DNA from: Nemertoderma westbladi
Taxonomy: Eukaryota > Xenacoelomorpha > Nemertodermatida > Nemertodermatidae
Length of the DNA stretch: 64,000 nt
Direction of reading: 5' to 3'
Assembly (NCBI GenBank): GCA_032718475.1
Contig: JAUCBJ010008861.1
Coordinates: 1 to 64,000, forward strand
Shown: positions 31,161 through 43,769 of the stretch, one piece after another
Layout of the letters: the number at the start of each line of letters is the position of its first letter
Numbering within the stretch: position 1 is the stretch's first letter
Notes under the pieces: generated by a model
Told to the model about the DNA's origin: nothing
Databases searched by the model: none
Seen by the model: the letters and a program-made list of their open reading frames with translations, nothing else
Translations under genes and position numbers: made by a program

Positions 31161-32461
31161 ATAGACTTCCCTTGGAAAAGCGCGGTGCAGTCATTGACTA
31201 CACGCACCTTGCCAGATTTGTCCGGGTGTTGAACAAAATGAAGTGGCAGGTAAAACGTTTGATCTGTGGTTACCTCTGGATTTAACATCCTAATGGCGTA
31301 TCCCTTTTGGAGATACATCTGAAGTTGCGCACTGTATTGCATATCATCACACAACAGCCGCTGCCGTATTGACTTAAGTCGTCTCAAAGCAAGCGGGTAG
31401 TTGTTAACGAGCTTAGGTTGTCCATGCCGCCACAATATGCCAACTTCGTAGTGGCCATTCGCTTCATAATCTTTAATGACCGTTTTTCCTGTTCTGACAT
31501 AGCAGTCTCGTAACTACCGGGTTCTGCTGAGTCCTGTTCCAACCACTTAATGGTCTTCTCAGTCAGCAGTCGGTCAAGCGCTGCTTGCGCTGTGCCATAG
31601 TCCTCGTCTATGTCGTCCTCCGCTGCAGTGGCTAGTGTCCATGAGGCTGGTAGGCTCGCAAGCCTTCCGGTGTCACTAGTCAGCGTTGAAACGTCGTAAG
31701 GAGGTTCGACAACCTTTTGATCTATCAGTAGGCTCGCAAGCCTTCCAAGATCAACGACCGATTTTGAAGCCTGGTGAATGGGGTCAATGGCCTTCAGATT
31801 TGTCGGTAGGCTCGCAAGCCTTCCAAAACCCTCATTCATCGAGTCATCCACAGCAACAACCCTTTGGTCTTCGGTAGTCAATACAACCTGTTTCGCTGCA
31901 AGTAGCTGTAAGTCCGTGTGGTCTCATCCAGATCTATTACATCAGTATCAGTTACGTCAGTGGTAGCGACGCAAGTCTGTCGTAGTACAGTCTGTACAAT
32001 TGGACCATAGGAGTGTGAAGGAGAATTAGCTATCATAGTAGTCAATAAACTACACGTGCTCAATACGTCGTCCTCCTGATCACTTACCTCTAGTGAATGC
32101 ACAGGTGCTCTAGTATACCAAACTTTGGGAGTTCTACATGCATAAGGGTTGCCCGCTGTTATAACAGAAGGGCGTGTCTCCCATACTTTATGCAAGTTAA
32201 ACTGGTTCGTCCCAATTAACATCGCAATTGAGTGATAATTAACAGGACATTCCGGTATTCCAAGATGTCGGATATACTTACGGTCTTCAGGTGATTGCTC
32301 TGGCACAGGGCCGAGCAGGTTACTAAAGTCCTTCGTAGCTGCAAAGGTCAAATTTCTTACCGAAAGTATTGAGCGTTCCTCCTTGCTGTGTTCCGCTTTG
32401 GAAAGAAGAGTATCTAAGGTTAATTTAACTCTCGTCCACTTTCGTCCTACTGGGCTCCTTC
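31161..32461 (-). pseudogene. Element E: BEL/Pao protease end, linker and start of RT
   Basis: Sense runs 32461 to 31161. The protease end has YIRHLGIPECP and MLIGTNQF and leads into ETRPSVITAGNPYACRT, typical of this family. A linker with a 26-residue repeat follows, then an acidic stretch and the N-terminal RT region: YLQKGYAIRML, TFYLPLHFVQHP and KVRVVNDCTALFQGKS. Catalytic RT motifs lie beyond the break at 31160, where element C begins. There is a frame change at about 31,880 and a TGA near 32,462. It is a different lineage from A, as its linker and protease are not alike. Confidence 0.75.
31610..31824 (-). repeat. 78-bp coding repeat (26 residues) in the element E linker
   Basis: GTAGGCTCGCAAGCC recurs at 31650, 31728 and 31806, exactly 78 bp apart. 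It encodes GRLASLP or GRLASLL at the head of each 26-residue unit, with about 2.4 units. The spacers between have diverged while the head is conserved. Confidence 0.85.
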
Positions 32462-33658
32462 AGCTAAAGGCGCACCCACGAGGCGGACGTGTTTCAACCA
32501 CCCCTGGGGCCAGTCCGACTGATGTTCTTATCAGACCGGGCTGGAGGGTGGCCTGATGCTTCCCGGGTTCTGTTTTCAGTCCCCCGATCAGGCGATCACA
32601 CTGGCACAGCTCGTCGCACGTGTAGCCAGATGTTCGGCTACTGTCTACTTACTGTGGCCTGACTGTACATTGAGCCAACTCAGAGAGTCAACAAGCAGGT
32701 GAACCAGTCGATAGCGATCGAGCACCAAGGTCGCCCTTGGGTCTAACCAACAGTCTTGTCCCACGTGGGTTTGCGCTACCCAACATTGGAATTTTGACTC
32801 GTTTTCACCCGCCTCGCCGGCAGTATTGAGGGGAAGTAAGTTCCACAACAATACTAACTAGCTCGAAAGCTGGGAACAAGTAACCACTTACCAGTCACTG
32901 TACACATGTACTCAACAGATGTTCACAATATCAAGTACACAACAGAAAACACAAAATCGAACATATACCTTGCACACACAGAGGACAAAATCGGGAAAGA
33001 CGAAATCGGGGTCAAAATCAGAGGGGAGAAAATCAGAGGGGAAAAAATTGTATCGACTCATAAGAGAGTTGAGAGTACCTTATTTTGCCATCACGGCAAA
33101 ATAACTTTGTGTGCACAAAGTATGCTGGGGCGCAGTAGAGATATGGTCCTACTAATACCAGCGGCATCTGGACCAACTGGCAAGGGATACCATACTCATT
33201 CGCAGTGGCCACACATACACTCACGTGTACCATGTACCCACAGCAGCAGAAAGCTCAAAGACTCAAACAAATCCCAAAGACCAATCAGCTGAACATGGAG
33301 GCAATAACATATAGTATCAAAAAAACGGAACAACTGATGGCCAAAGGAACCCATCCAAGCCCCAAGCAAACTGCCACTGACGCCTACATACTCATCATAG
33401 TTCACACCACATGAACCACAAATCACGCCAAGCCACCACCCCTACTGTGTACAGAACTAGCAGTACGGCAACAGGGCGACTAGATGGTACCACGGCACCA
33501 TGTCGATCCATGATTTGTTAGACAATGCACTCCCTTGCACTCAGAGCGATTTAACGTGCCCCTAGACCCTCACGAGTCCACCGCCGCCTGCTCCCTGCAC
33601 CCCTATAGAGACCTCACCTCTTTAGGTACAGGGATCGCTCTTTTACCATGCATGCTCC
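32462..33658. other. Unassigned DNA within element E
   Basis: About 1.2 kb between the protease end and an upstream short ORF. No coding frame recognised. It could be an insertion or a decayed part of gag/pol. Confidence 0.4.
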
Positions 33659-33856
33659 TTACATTATACTGAGCAGTCTTACCTTTACGTATAAACGCTT
33701 GCTCCCTTGGGTTCCGGTAATCTTTATAGGAATCACGCTAAACCCTTTCAATTGGTTCTGTGTGAGGAGTGTTATCGATGGTTGTTCCTCCCCTGCATGC
33801 ATGTAAAAGGTGTCATCTTCCTCCTCATCCTCGTCCGGCGATCCTGATTGATCCAT
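33659..33856 (-). pseudogene. Short acidic ORF, possibly upstream part of element E
   Basis: 65 residues: an acidic start (SPDEDEEEDDTFYMHAG) then ITLLTQNQLKGFSVIPIKI. The second part vaguely resembles the start of a BEL/Pao protease but has no DSG active site. A TATA-like TTTATAAA in the GC-rich near-palindrome at 33,885-33,910 lies 40-50 bases upstream. Confidence 0.3.
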
Positions 33857-36800
33857 ACAATCGGCGTAGAAAGTAAGGATTTCGCGCGGTGCGCGCTCTT
33901 TATAAAGCGCGTCGCATCTAGCCGCTTTATCTGGATGCTCTCATCGAAAGCGTTTAGTTAGAGTATGACTATTCGTGTGGAGTAACGCGTCGTGGTTATG
34001 TCCACATAGAGGACATTGTTGCTGCAGGCATAAATCCTGCCTTTAAAATTACTTATTTACCAATTTATTCAAATAACTGTATTTTTATCAGTTACGGTAT
34101 TATTTCAATAATTTAGTAAGATTATTCCCCAGTAAAAGGGTTCTCACGCCATCTAGTGCTATCATGCCTGTATTGAACTTATTGCTACATAGAACGTCCA
34201 ACGAGCAAGTGATCTCTTATTGGCTTATAACAATTACATTCATCCCCCTAAAGTATATAATATTATAATACCTGTTGATTCATTACTGTTTGTTTGGAGT
34301 TCTGCAGGAGATTACTTCTCATGCAGACGTATTATACCCCTGGTTGATCGTAGCCAGCGGTATTTATTACATGTCTTATGTACCGATAATTGAATTATAA
34401 TTTGTACTCGTAATCTATTCTGTCGTTAAATATAATTTGTTCTCTCATCGCTGATTATACCGCCGATATTACGTAATCAAGGAGATTTTACACGCGCCAA
34501 ATACAAGGTGGGTCTATGCAATTAAGTATCAGTGGTAATCTGGACAATTGTAATAGAAGCTTGTTGTTCTATCTCTGACTCGCTAAATAATTAATATATG
34601 GCGATATACCAGACCATTAATATAAGAAAGGCTCTTATTATTAATTGTACCACGATTGAGAGTTGTCATAAATTAATTACGATATAAATATTTGTATAAT
34701 CGTACACAAAGGCAAGTCACTAAACGTTTCTCCTAAAGAGAAACACAAATACCGCCACAGGGTGTTGTCACACCCTCCCGGCATCGTATCTCAGTGAAAT
34801 ACAATAGATAATCAAATACCATAACAAACCAACTTATGAGAGGAAGGCAAAGGGGAAGCTACGATCGATACAGTAAGTGGCCCTTGTTGACAGGTACGGT
34901 ACACTAGCGCAATCCCGTTTATTGTGTCAGACCAGTGGTTTATACGTCATAGATGCATGAGTTCTCAGCTCCAACTATTATAAGCTCCAAATTACACAAA
35001 TTGAGATTGAATGAACATAATTTACTAAAAGCGCTAACAGTAATAAATATTTTAACACCAGCCCTCCTCTCTTTTTGACTGTTTTGGTTTGCTTATTCAT
35101 TATTAATGTGCTTATATTTCTCTAATTTCGACTGATCATCGTAATTGATAGGGATTTGGTGCATAAATATTTATCAATTTATTGTAAACACTGATCCCGT
35201 TTATTGTTTTTGTTGCAAGAATTTGATAAACTTATTTACTGGTGTATGTATAACTGGAGAGTGTAAAGAAGTACTTTATATACCATTATTTATAATTGGT
35301 GTATTTGTTGCTTTTTGCTTTCACGTATTTTTGAGTTTTGAACATTAACTGACAGCGCCCTACGTTTTGTTGGACCTTGTAAGGCGTAGACGTTCGTTTT
35401 CTACTATAAGCCGGGTACAATAGGTAAATTCCCACGGCAATAATTCTAGATTGGTCGGGTCAGATAATAGACGGAATCTCATATTTACCGTAAAACATTT
35501 TGCTGCAAGTCTGCCTACTGTGAATTACTGGTATCTGATTGCTTGGCTTCATAGTGTATTAAGTAAATGCGTAATTATTCTGTAGGCCTCATTTTATCCC
35601 CTATTTCATTCCTATTTCCATTATTGGAACACATAAAGTTTTTATCTCCTTGTGGGAGGAAATATAACTTTATTTCTGACGAATTACCTTTCATACTTGG
35701 TTTTATGAAATTGAGGCGCAGAAGTACGACTGGCCCATCAACAATATCCAAAACATAGTCTCTGGATGAATCGTGGGGCACCCCCGTTTCTTTAATCGAG
35801 TTTCGAACTGTTATTTATCGACTTACCCTCAGTACAGACTTATTAGTTCGATTTTTTCATTCGATCGGAACCATTTTCTGCGATCTTAGCCGATCAACTG
35901 TTCGTTATACCCGACATTAGGCGACGTAACTAAGAGTCCTAATTAGCGTATGCGGCAATAGCGGGGACGCATTCTACTAACTGTATCTATTGTTTTATTT
36001 GTGCTATTAACGTTTGCCTCTTGTCTGGTTTCGACTTCCAAAACGCTCGAAACATTTACAAACCCCCTGTTAAATTCCCACTGTCTTACCGTCCTATTAA
36101 TTTGTTTTATTTGCGTACTACCCAGAAGTAAACTCAAAGTTTACACCCCCATTTTGTAACATAGGTACTTTAGGTATAAGTAACGTTTTTGTACTAATTT
36201 TATAATTGTGCGGTTTTTTATTCCGATATTATAATTCCATAATAAATATAAAAGGAACATTTAACCGATATTCATACATATTATCGAGCTATTTAACATT
36301 TTCAGCTCATTATTGCCACTTCAGATCCATTATTTGCAACTTGGACCTCTGTCAGCGTAATATTTGAAAAACCAATATATTTCTTGGGTGGAATTATTTG
36401 TCGATTTACAGGCAATATCAGTCACATGACCAGTCCTCTCACAGAGTAACCCTGACAACCCGATAGGTTAACGTTATCTGCCTCAGTAGCTGTAGACAGG
36501 TATGCCACATTGCAGTGATAGCCATTGTACCTTAGCCCGCTTGCTCCAGCTTACACAACTGATTGGTGATTGGCTGTGTTACTCCAAGGCAAAGCATACC
36601 CTCTTCCTAGTAATGGTATACTACCTAATCCGGCCTCACCTTCATTGCTGCTTGGTTGTGTTAATCTCTGAACCAATTGGAGATCATTATTGCTCTTAGT
36701 GATACTTTTGCCCGTAAAGAGTTAAATCCGATAATTCTCCCCATCTAGCGGTGAAATAAAATATCTATCACGACATTATTCTACACAAATAAATTGCCAG

Positions 36801-36999
36801 TCTCATTTTTATTATTTACCGGTGTTTGGCGATTTGTGAGATTGAATATAGTGCCGTGTTATTTATTTGGGTGCAATTGTAATAACTATTTATAATATAT
36901 TATTGCTGTTGCAATAAAAGGTCGATAATAAAGGGAAGGCATAACAATCACAAAAGGGTTTAATAAAATAAAATTTCGTTGAAATAATATTTAACAAAA
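33857..36999. other. Unassigned AT-rich DNA upstream of gag F
   Basis: About 3.1 kb with no recognised gene. CGCCATCTAGTG (34,147) and CCATCTAGCGG (36,742) echo the CTCF-like words at 44 kb. It may include the LTR and leader of element F, but no LTR pair was found. Confidence 0.4.
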
Positions 37000-38130
37000 A
37001 TGTCTTATCGCTCAAGTGCTAATAAAAGTGCTTCAGACAGTTCCCTTAGTGACCAAACTTCCAATCTTGATGTGACTGCGATACCAATGCATTCTGACTC
37101 AGACAGATCCCCGACTAGAGAATTGCACGAGCCGGAGCGCCCTGGTTCCAATCAATTAGAAAACCCTATTATGCCCTCGAAATTAGATCGACCACCCCCT
37201 GTCACCCGAACTGACCAGTCCACTGCTGGCCTCGAAATACAAATGGACCAACTGACAGCGACTTCCGACTTGGACCGGACGGAAGTTGACACAGCCACAG
37301 GATTAAACCTGCCGATAGGGACGGACCCATTAATGGCCCCTTCCCCAGGTTTATTAATCGGTCTACTAAGGGCTATTGACAATTACAGAGCCTCCGAAAG
37401 GGGTTTGAAAGTACAGATACTTTCAAAGACCGTTCCAGAGATGAAACAGAATGTATTGCAATACTACAATTATCCTTCAATGGATAAGTTGTTTCCATTA
37501 CATTCTGCCACCTCTGACGAACTAACGGAGTTGAAGGTACCAGCTGACCCCACTAATATTTCCAAGGTGGGAAAGACCCTGAGAGGATTTCAGACCGGAT
37601 TTATTAAACAAATATCCGGCTTTGAAGCCATCTTAAGGGACCCCAATGTAGACAACACCCCCTCTCTCTTATATGACATCAAGGAAAGAATCATATGTAT
37701 TCGTATCATTCTTTCGGCCTTCCACCAATCCGCGGTCAGGACAGGAGCCACAGTCATAGAGACCACGTCCCTTGAGAACATAAGAAAATTCGCCACCTCA
37801 GCGCAAACCTGCCTCTCCTTCCAGGATGAACCTTCTCAATCCGTAGAATTAGATTCAGACCATCCGTCCATAACTGTTGCCTGTGATGTTGAAGGGTACA
37901 CTCAAACCGAACCTGAGACTCAAATGGCACAAGAAGACGCTATTCGCCAACACTTGGGAGAATACATAAAGGCAGTGGGGTAGCAAGAGTTGATAAAAAG
38001 ATTGCGCGGACACCGCCCAACTAGACCCACCACTAAAAGGATCCTAAAAGAAATCGACCAAGATATGGATTTACAAAGCCAAAAGAAAGGCGGATCAAGG
38101 AGAAAAAACAAAGTAGATTAAAACAATTAG
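37000..38130 (+). pseudogene. Element F: gag-like ORF of unknown family
   Basis: The first 327 residues are open from ATG 37000. A Ser/Asp/Pro-rich start is followed by helices from about residue 115 (GLLIGLLRAIDNYRASE, FQTGFIKQISGFEAILRD, ERIICIRIILSAFHQSA). An in-frame TAG at 37981-37983 is followed by ~45 more open codons in the same frame (KRILKEIDQDMDLQSQKK). A charged coiled coil comes next. Layout is like the gag of element B (variable N-terminus, then charged coiled coil), but no shared motif was found. No named domain recognised; a retroelement gag is an inference. Confidence 0.45.
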
Positions 38131-38153
38131 ACAATCAAGTGGATGACGAATGA

Positions 38154-38393
38154 TTAAAGCATGAGTATAAGGCTGAGGAAAGGGAAGCCGAGGAACAAAG
38201 ATGCAAATTGGAAGCGGAGGAACAAAAACTGAAGGCGGAGGAACAAAAACTGAAAGCGGAGGAACAAAAACGCAAATTGGAAACGGAGGAACAAAAACTG
38301 AAAGCGGAGGAACGAAAACTGGAAGCAGAAAAACAAAGGCATGAGAACCAGTTTTTAGCAGAACAGAAAAGAATACAAGCAGAAAGGGAGTGA
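38154..38393 (+). pseudogene. Element F coiled-coil segment
   Basis: About 75 residues of near-perfect repeats of EEQKLKA, encoded by a GAGGAACAAAAACTGAAAGC tandem repeat. It shows a frame shift relative to the ORF upstream. It ends in TGA just before the satellite. Confidence 0.6.
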
Positions 38394-38404
38394 GAGATTA
38401 TACT

Positions 38405-41400
38405 AAGCTCATGGATTCAATTTAACTACACGAGTTAGTTAAATCGCCTCCGCTTTGCAGGACATTGCTTTCGCCGTGAGGACCAGCCAGTGCATAATCT
38501 TGTACTTTGGCAGCCTCATGGAGTGAATAAGCATGGTGGACAGCCCATGACTTTCTTGAGACGCATCTTAAAGGACACTGGCCTTAAAGATGCGGATGAT
38601 CTAGCAAATGTCATGGGTGATAGGGAGTTGTGGCGGTGCAATTTTGTTGACAAGCCGGCACAGCATTCTTAAAAATGCAGCTGCAATGCAGCATGCCGAT
38701 CCTAGTAGTAGTAGTAGTAGTACACGAGTTAGCCTCATGGATTCCATTTAACTACACGAGTTAGCACTCATGGAATTCCATTTAACTACAAGAGTTAGCG
38801 CTCATGGATTCCATTTAACTACACGAGTTAGTGCTCATGGATTCCATTTAACTACAAGAGTTAGCGCTCATGGATTCCATTTAACTACACAAGTTAGCAC
38901 TCATGGATTCCATTTAACTACACGAGTTAGCGCTCATGGGTTTCATTTAACTACACGAGTTAGCCTCATGGATTCCATTTAACTACAACGAGTTAGCACT
39001 CAAGGATTCCATTTAACTACATGAGTTAGCCTCATGGATTCCATTTAACTACACGAGTTAGCCTCATGGATTCCATTCAACTACAAGAGTTAGCACTCAT
39101 GGATTCCATTTAACTACACGAGTTAGCGCTCATGGATTCCATTTAACTACACGAGTTGTCGCTCATGGGTTCCAATTAACACTACACGAGTTAGCGCTCA
39201 TGGATTCCATTTAACTACACGAGTTAGCGCTCATGGATTCCATTTAACTACACGAGTTAGTGCTCATGGATTCCATTTAACTACAAGAGTTAGCGCTCAT
39301 GGATTCCATTTAACTACACAAGTTAGCACTCATGGATTCCATTTAACTACACGAGTTAGCGCTCATGGGTTTCATTTAACTACACGAGTTAGCCTCATGG
39401 ATTCCATTTAACTACAACGAGTTAGCACTCAAGGATTCCATTTAACTACATGAGTTAGCCTCATGGATTCCATTTAACTACACGAGTTAGTGCTCATGGA
39501 TTCCATTTAACTACACGATTAGCGCTCATGGATTCCATTTAACTACACGAGTTAACCTCATGGATTCCATTTAATTACACGAGTTAGCGCTCATGGATTC
39601 CATTTCACAACAAGAGTTAGCGTTCATGGATTCCATTTAACTACACGAGTTAGCACTCATGGATTCCATTTAACTACACGAGTTAGCCTCATGGATTCCA
39701 TTTAACTACACGAGATAGCCTCATGGATTCCATTTAACTACAAGAGTTAGCGCTCATGGATTCCATTTAACTACACGAGTTAGCCTCATGGATTCCATTT
39801 AACTACACGAGTTAGCGCTCATGGATTCCATTTAAGTACACGAGTTAGCCTCATGGATTCCATTTAACTACACGAGTTAACCTCATGGATTCCATTTAAT
39901 TACACGAGTTAGCGCTCATGGATTCCATTTCACAACAAGAGTTAGCGTTCATGGATTCCATTTAACTACACGAGTTAGCACTCATGGATTCCATTTAACT
40001 ACACGAGTTAGCCTCATGGATTCCATTTAACTACACGAGATAGCCTCATGGATTCCATTTAACTACAAGAGTTAGCGCTCATGGATTCCATTTAACTACA
40101 CGAGTTAGCCTCATGGATTCCATTTAACTACACGAGTTAGCGCTCATGGATTCCATTTAAGTACACGAGTTAGCCTCATGGATTCCATTTAACTACACGA
40201 GTTAGCCTCATGGATTCCATTTAACTACAAGAGTTAGCGTTCATGGATTCCATTTAACTACACGAGTTAGCACTCATGGATTCCATTTAACTACACGAGT
40301 TAGCCTCACGGATTCCATTTAACTACACGAGATAGCCTCATGGATTCCATTTAACTACAAGAGTTAGCGCTCATGGATTCCATTTAACTACACGAGTTAG
40401 CCTCATGGATTCCATTTAACTACACGAGTTAGCGCTCATGGATTCCATTTAACTACACGAGTTAGCCTCATGGATTCCATTTAACTACACGAGTTAGCCT
40501 CATGGATTCCATTTAACTACAAGAGTTAGCGCTCATGGATTCAATTTAACTACACGAGTTAGCCTCATGGATTCCATTTAACTACACGAGTTAGCACTCA
40601 TGGAATTCCATTTAACTACAAGAGTTAGCGCTCATGGATTCCAATTAACTACACGAGTTAGTGCTCATGGATTCCATTTAACTACAAGAGTTAGCGCTCA
40701 TGGATTCCATTTAACTACACAAGTTAGCACTCATGGATTCCATTTAACTACACGAGTTAGCGCTCATGGGTTTCATTTAACTACACGAGTTAGCCTCATG
40801 GATTCCATTTAACTACAACGAGTTAGCACTCAAGGATTCCATTTAACTACATGAGTTAGCCTCATGGATTCCATTTAACTACACGAGTTAGCCTCATGGA
40901 TTCCATTCAACTACAAGAGTTAGCACTCATGGATTCCATTTAACTACACGAGTTAGCGCTCATGGATTCCATTTAACTACACGAGTTGTCGCTCATGGGT
41001 TCCAATTAACACTACACGAGTTAGCGCTCATGGATTCCATTTAACTACACGAGTTAGCGCTCATGGATTCCATTTAACTACACGAGTTAGTGCTCATGGA
41101 TTCCATTTAACTACAAGAGTTAGCGCTCATGGATTCCATTTAACTACACAAGTTAGCACTCATGGATTCCATTTAACTACACGAGTTAGCGCTCATGGGT
41201 TTCATTTAACTACACGAGTTAGCCTCATGGATTCCATTTAACTACAACGAGTTAGCACTCAAGGATTCCATTTAACTACATGAGTTAGCCTCATGGATTC
41301 CATTTAACTACACGAGTTAGTGCTCATGGATTCCATTTAACTACACGATTAGCGCTCATGGATTCCATTTAACTACACGAGTTAACCTCATGGATTCCAT

Positions 41401-43311
41401 TTAATTACACGAGTTAGCGCTCATGGATTCCATTTCACAACAAGAGTTAGCGTTCATGGATTCCATTTAACTACACGAGTTAGCACTCATGGATTCCATT
41501 TAACTACACGAGTTAGCCTCATGGATTCCATTTAACTACACGAGATAGCCTCATGGATTCCATTTAACTACAAGAGTTAGCGCTCATGGATTCCATTTAA
41601 CTACACGAGTTAGCCTCATGGATTCCATTTAACTACACGAGTTAGCGCTCATGGATTCCATTTAAGTACACGAGTTAGCCTCATGGATTCCATTTAACTA
41701 CACGAGTTAACCTCATGGATTCCATTTAATTACACGAGTTAGCGCTCATGGATTCCATTTCACAACAAGAGTTAGCGTTCATGGATTCCATTTAACTACA
41801 CGAGTTAGCACTCATGGATTCCATTTAACTACACGAGTTAGCCTCATGGATTCCATTTAACTACACGAGATAGCCTCATGGATTCCATTTAACTACAAGA
41901 GTTAGCGCTCATGGATTCCATTTAACTACACGAGTTAGCCTCATGGATTCCATTTAACTACACGAGTTAGCGCTCATGGATTCCATTTAAGTACACGAGT
42001 TAGCCTCATGGATTCCATTTAACTACACGAGTTAGCCTCATGGATTCCATTTAACTACAAGAGTTAGCGCTCATGGATTCCATTTAACTACACAAGTTAG
42101 CCTCATGGATTCCATTTAACTACACGAGTTAGCACTCATGGAATTCCATTTAACTACAAGAGTTAGCGCTCATGGATTCCATTTAACTACACGAGTTAGT
42201 GCTCATGGATTCCATTTAACTACAAGAGTTAGCGCTCATGGATTCCATTTAACTACACAAGTTAGCACTCATGGATTCCATTTAACTACACGAGTTAGCG
42301 CTCATGGGTTTCATTTAACTACACGAGTTAGCCTCATGGATTCCATTTAACTACAACGAGTTAGCACTCAAGGATTCCATTTAACTACATGAGTTAGCCT
42401 CATGGATTCCATTTAACTACACGAGTTAGCCTCATGGATTCCATTCAACTACAAGAGTTAGCACTCATGGATTCCATTTAACTACACGAGATAGCGCTCA
42501 TGGATTCCATTTAACTACACGAGTTGTCGCTCATGGGTTCCAATTAACACTACACGAGTTAGCGCTCATGGATTCCATTTAACTACACGAGTTAGCGCTC
42601 ATGGATTCTATTTAACTACACGAGTTAGCGCTCATGGATTCCATTTAACTACAAGAGTTAGCGCTCATGGATTCCATTTAACTACACAAGTTAGCACTCA
42701 TGGATTCCATTTAACTACACGAGTTAGCGCTCATGGGTTTCATTTAACTACACGAGTTAGCCTCATGGATTCCATTTAACTACAACGAGTTAGCACTCAA
42801 GGATTCCATTTAACTACATGAGTTAGCCTCATGGATTCCATTTAACTACACGAGTTAGCCTCATGGATTCCATTCAACTACAAGAGTTAGCGCTCATGGA
42901 TTCCATTTAACTACACGAGTTAGCGCTCATGGATTCCATTTAACTACACGAGTTGTCGCTCATGGGTTCCAATTAACACTACACGAGTTAGCGCTCATGG
43001 ATTCCATTTAACTACTCGAGTTAGCGCTCATGGATTCCATTTAACTACACGAGTTAGCGCTCATGGGTTCAATTTAACTACACGAGTTAGCGCTCACGGG
43101 GGTTCCATTTAACTACACAAGTTAACGCTCATGGATTCCATTTAATTACACGAGTTAGCGCTCATGGGTTCCATTTAATTACACGAGTTAGCACACATAG
43201 ATTCCATTTAATTACACGAGGTAGCGCTCATGGGTTCCATTTAATTACACGTGTTAGCGCTCATGGGGATTCCATTTAACTACACGAGTTAGCACTCATG
43301 GATTCCATTTT
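38405..43311 (+). repeat. 4.9 kb satellite of 32-33 bp units with higher-order repeats
   Basis: About 140 units of the form CTCATGGATTCCATTTAACT plus ACACGAGTTAGCG. 33-bp units (GCGCTC or GCACTC) mix with 32-bp units (GCCTC). Larger blocks recur: the block at 38,770 returns at 40,600 (1830 bp on) and at 42,138 (1538 bp on). The last ~300 bp are more diverged, as expected at an array edge. The first unit (38405-38438) is separated from the rest by a LINE fragment. The 70-residue frames inside are repeat artefacts. Confidence 0.95.
38444..38720 (+). mobile_element. Short LINE 3'-end copy, twin of the one at 14945-15210
   Basis: Starts at the same base (TCGCCTCCGCTTTGCAGG) as the other copy and is nearly identical to it. 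It ends in CCTAGTAGTAGTAGTAGTAG, a TAG-repeat tail. TACACGAGTTAG is found before (38427-38438) and after (38721-38732), but this is satellite sequence and so is weak proof of a target duplication. Five extra bases (TTAAA) lie at the 5' junction. Confidence 0.85.
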
Positions 43312-43586
43312 AAACTTTGTAAGAAAGTAAATTTCTCACCACCGGCTGTGGACTGTATCTGTAAATAATATTGTAATGATCCCTGCCCATTGATCCTTCA
43401 TGCCAAACTGCAATGTTCTAGTGAATCCCGGGTTGTGCTATGTCGACAAGTTGCGTTAACACTACTTAACTGCATATTATTTAAATTATTTTAGTTAACT
43501 CTTACTATATCTGTCAAGTACCTAGATCTGCCTAACTGTTTCATGCCGAAGGGTGCCTTAAATTTTAGAATTATATTTATTTTATA
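43312..43586. other. Unassigned DNA after the satellite
   Basis: No gene or repeat recognised between the satellite edge and the hairpin at 43,587. Confidence 0.5.
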
Positions 43587-43624
43587 CTAGAAAGCATGTA
43601 GCCCTTCGGGCCGCAGCTTTCTAG
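43587..43624. other. Nested hairpin
   Basis: Outer arms CTAGAAAGC (43587-43595) and GCTTTCTAG (43616-43624), inner arms GCCC (43601-43604) and GGGC (43608-43611) around TTC. Confidence 0.85.
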
Positions 43625-43769
43625 TGCACGTGCAGAGGATATATGAATTTGTGTGGAGAAATGTGTCGCAGATTGGAGAACTACAACGAAACAGACACTA
43701 TCGTAAAATAAAACACTGCTACTGATAACTATCAAATTTCAACTTAAGCTTCAGCTTATTGTAAATAAC

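Noticed and set aside
38770-42350. Three identical-looking 70-residue ORFs
   Set aside because: 33-bp satellite units are 11 codons; the frames break wherever a 32-bp unit occurs.
38405-43311. CRISPR array
   Set aside because: Units are contiguous with no unique spacers, and the context is an animal genome.
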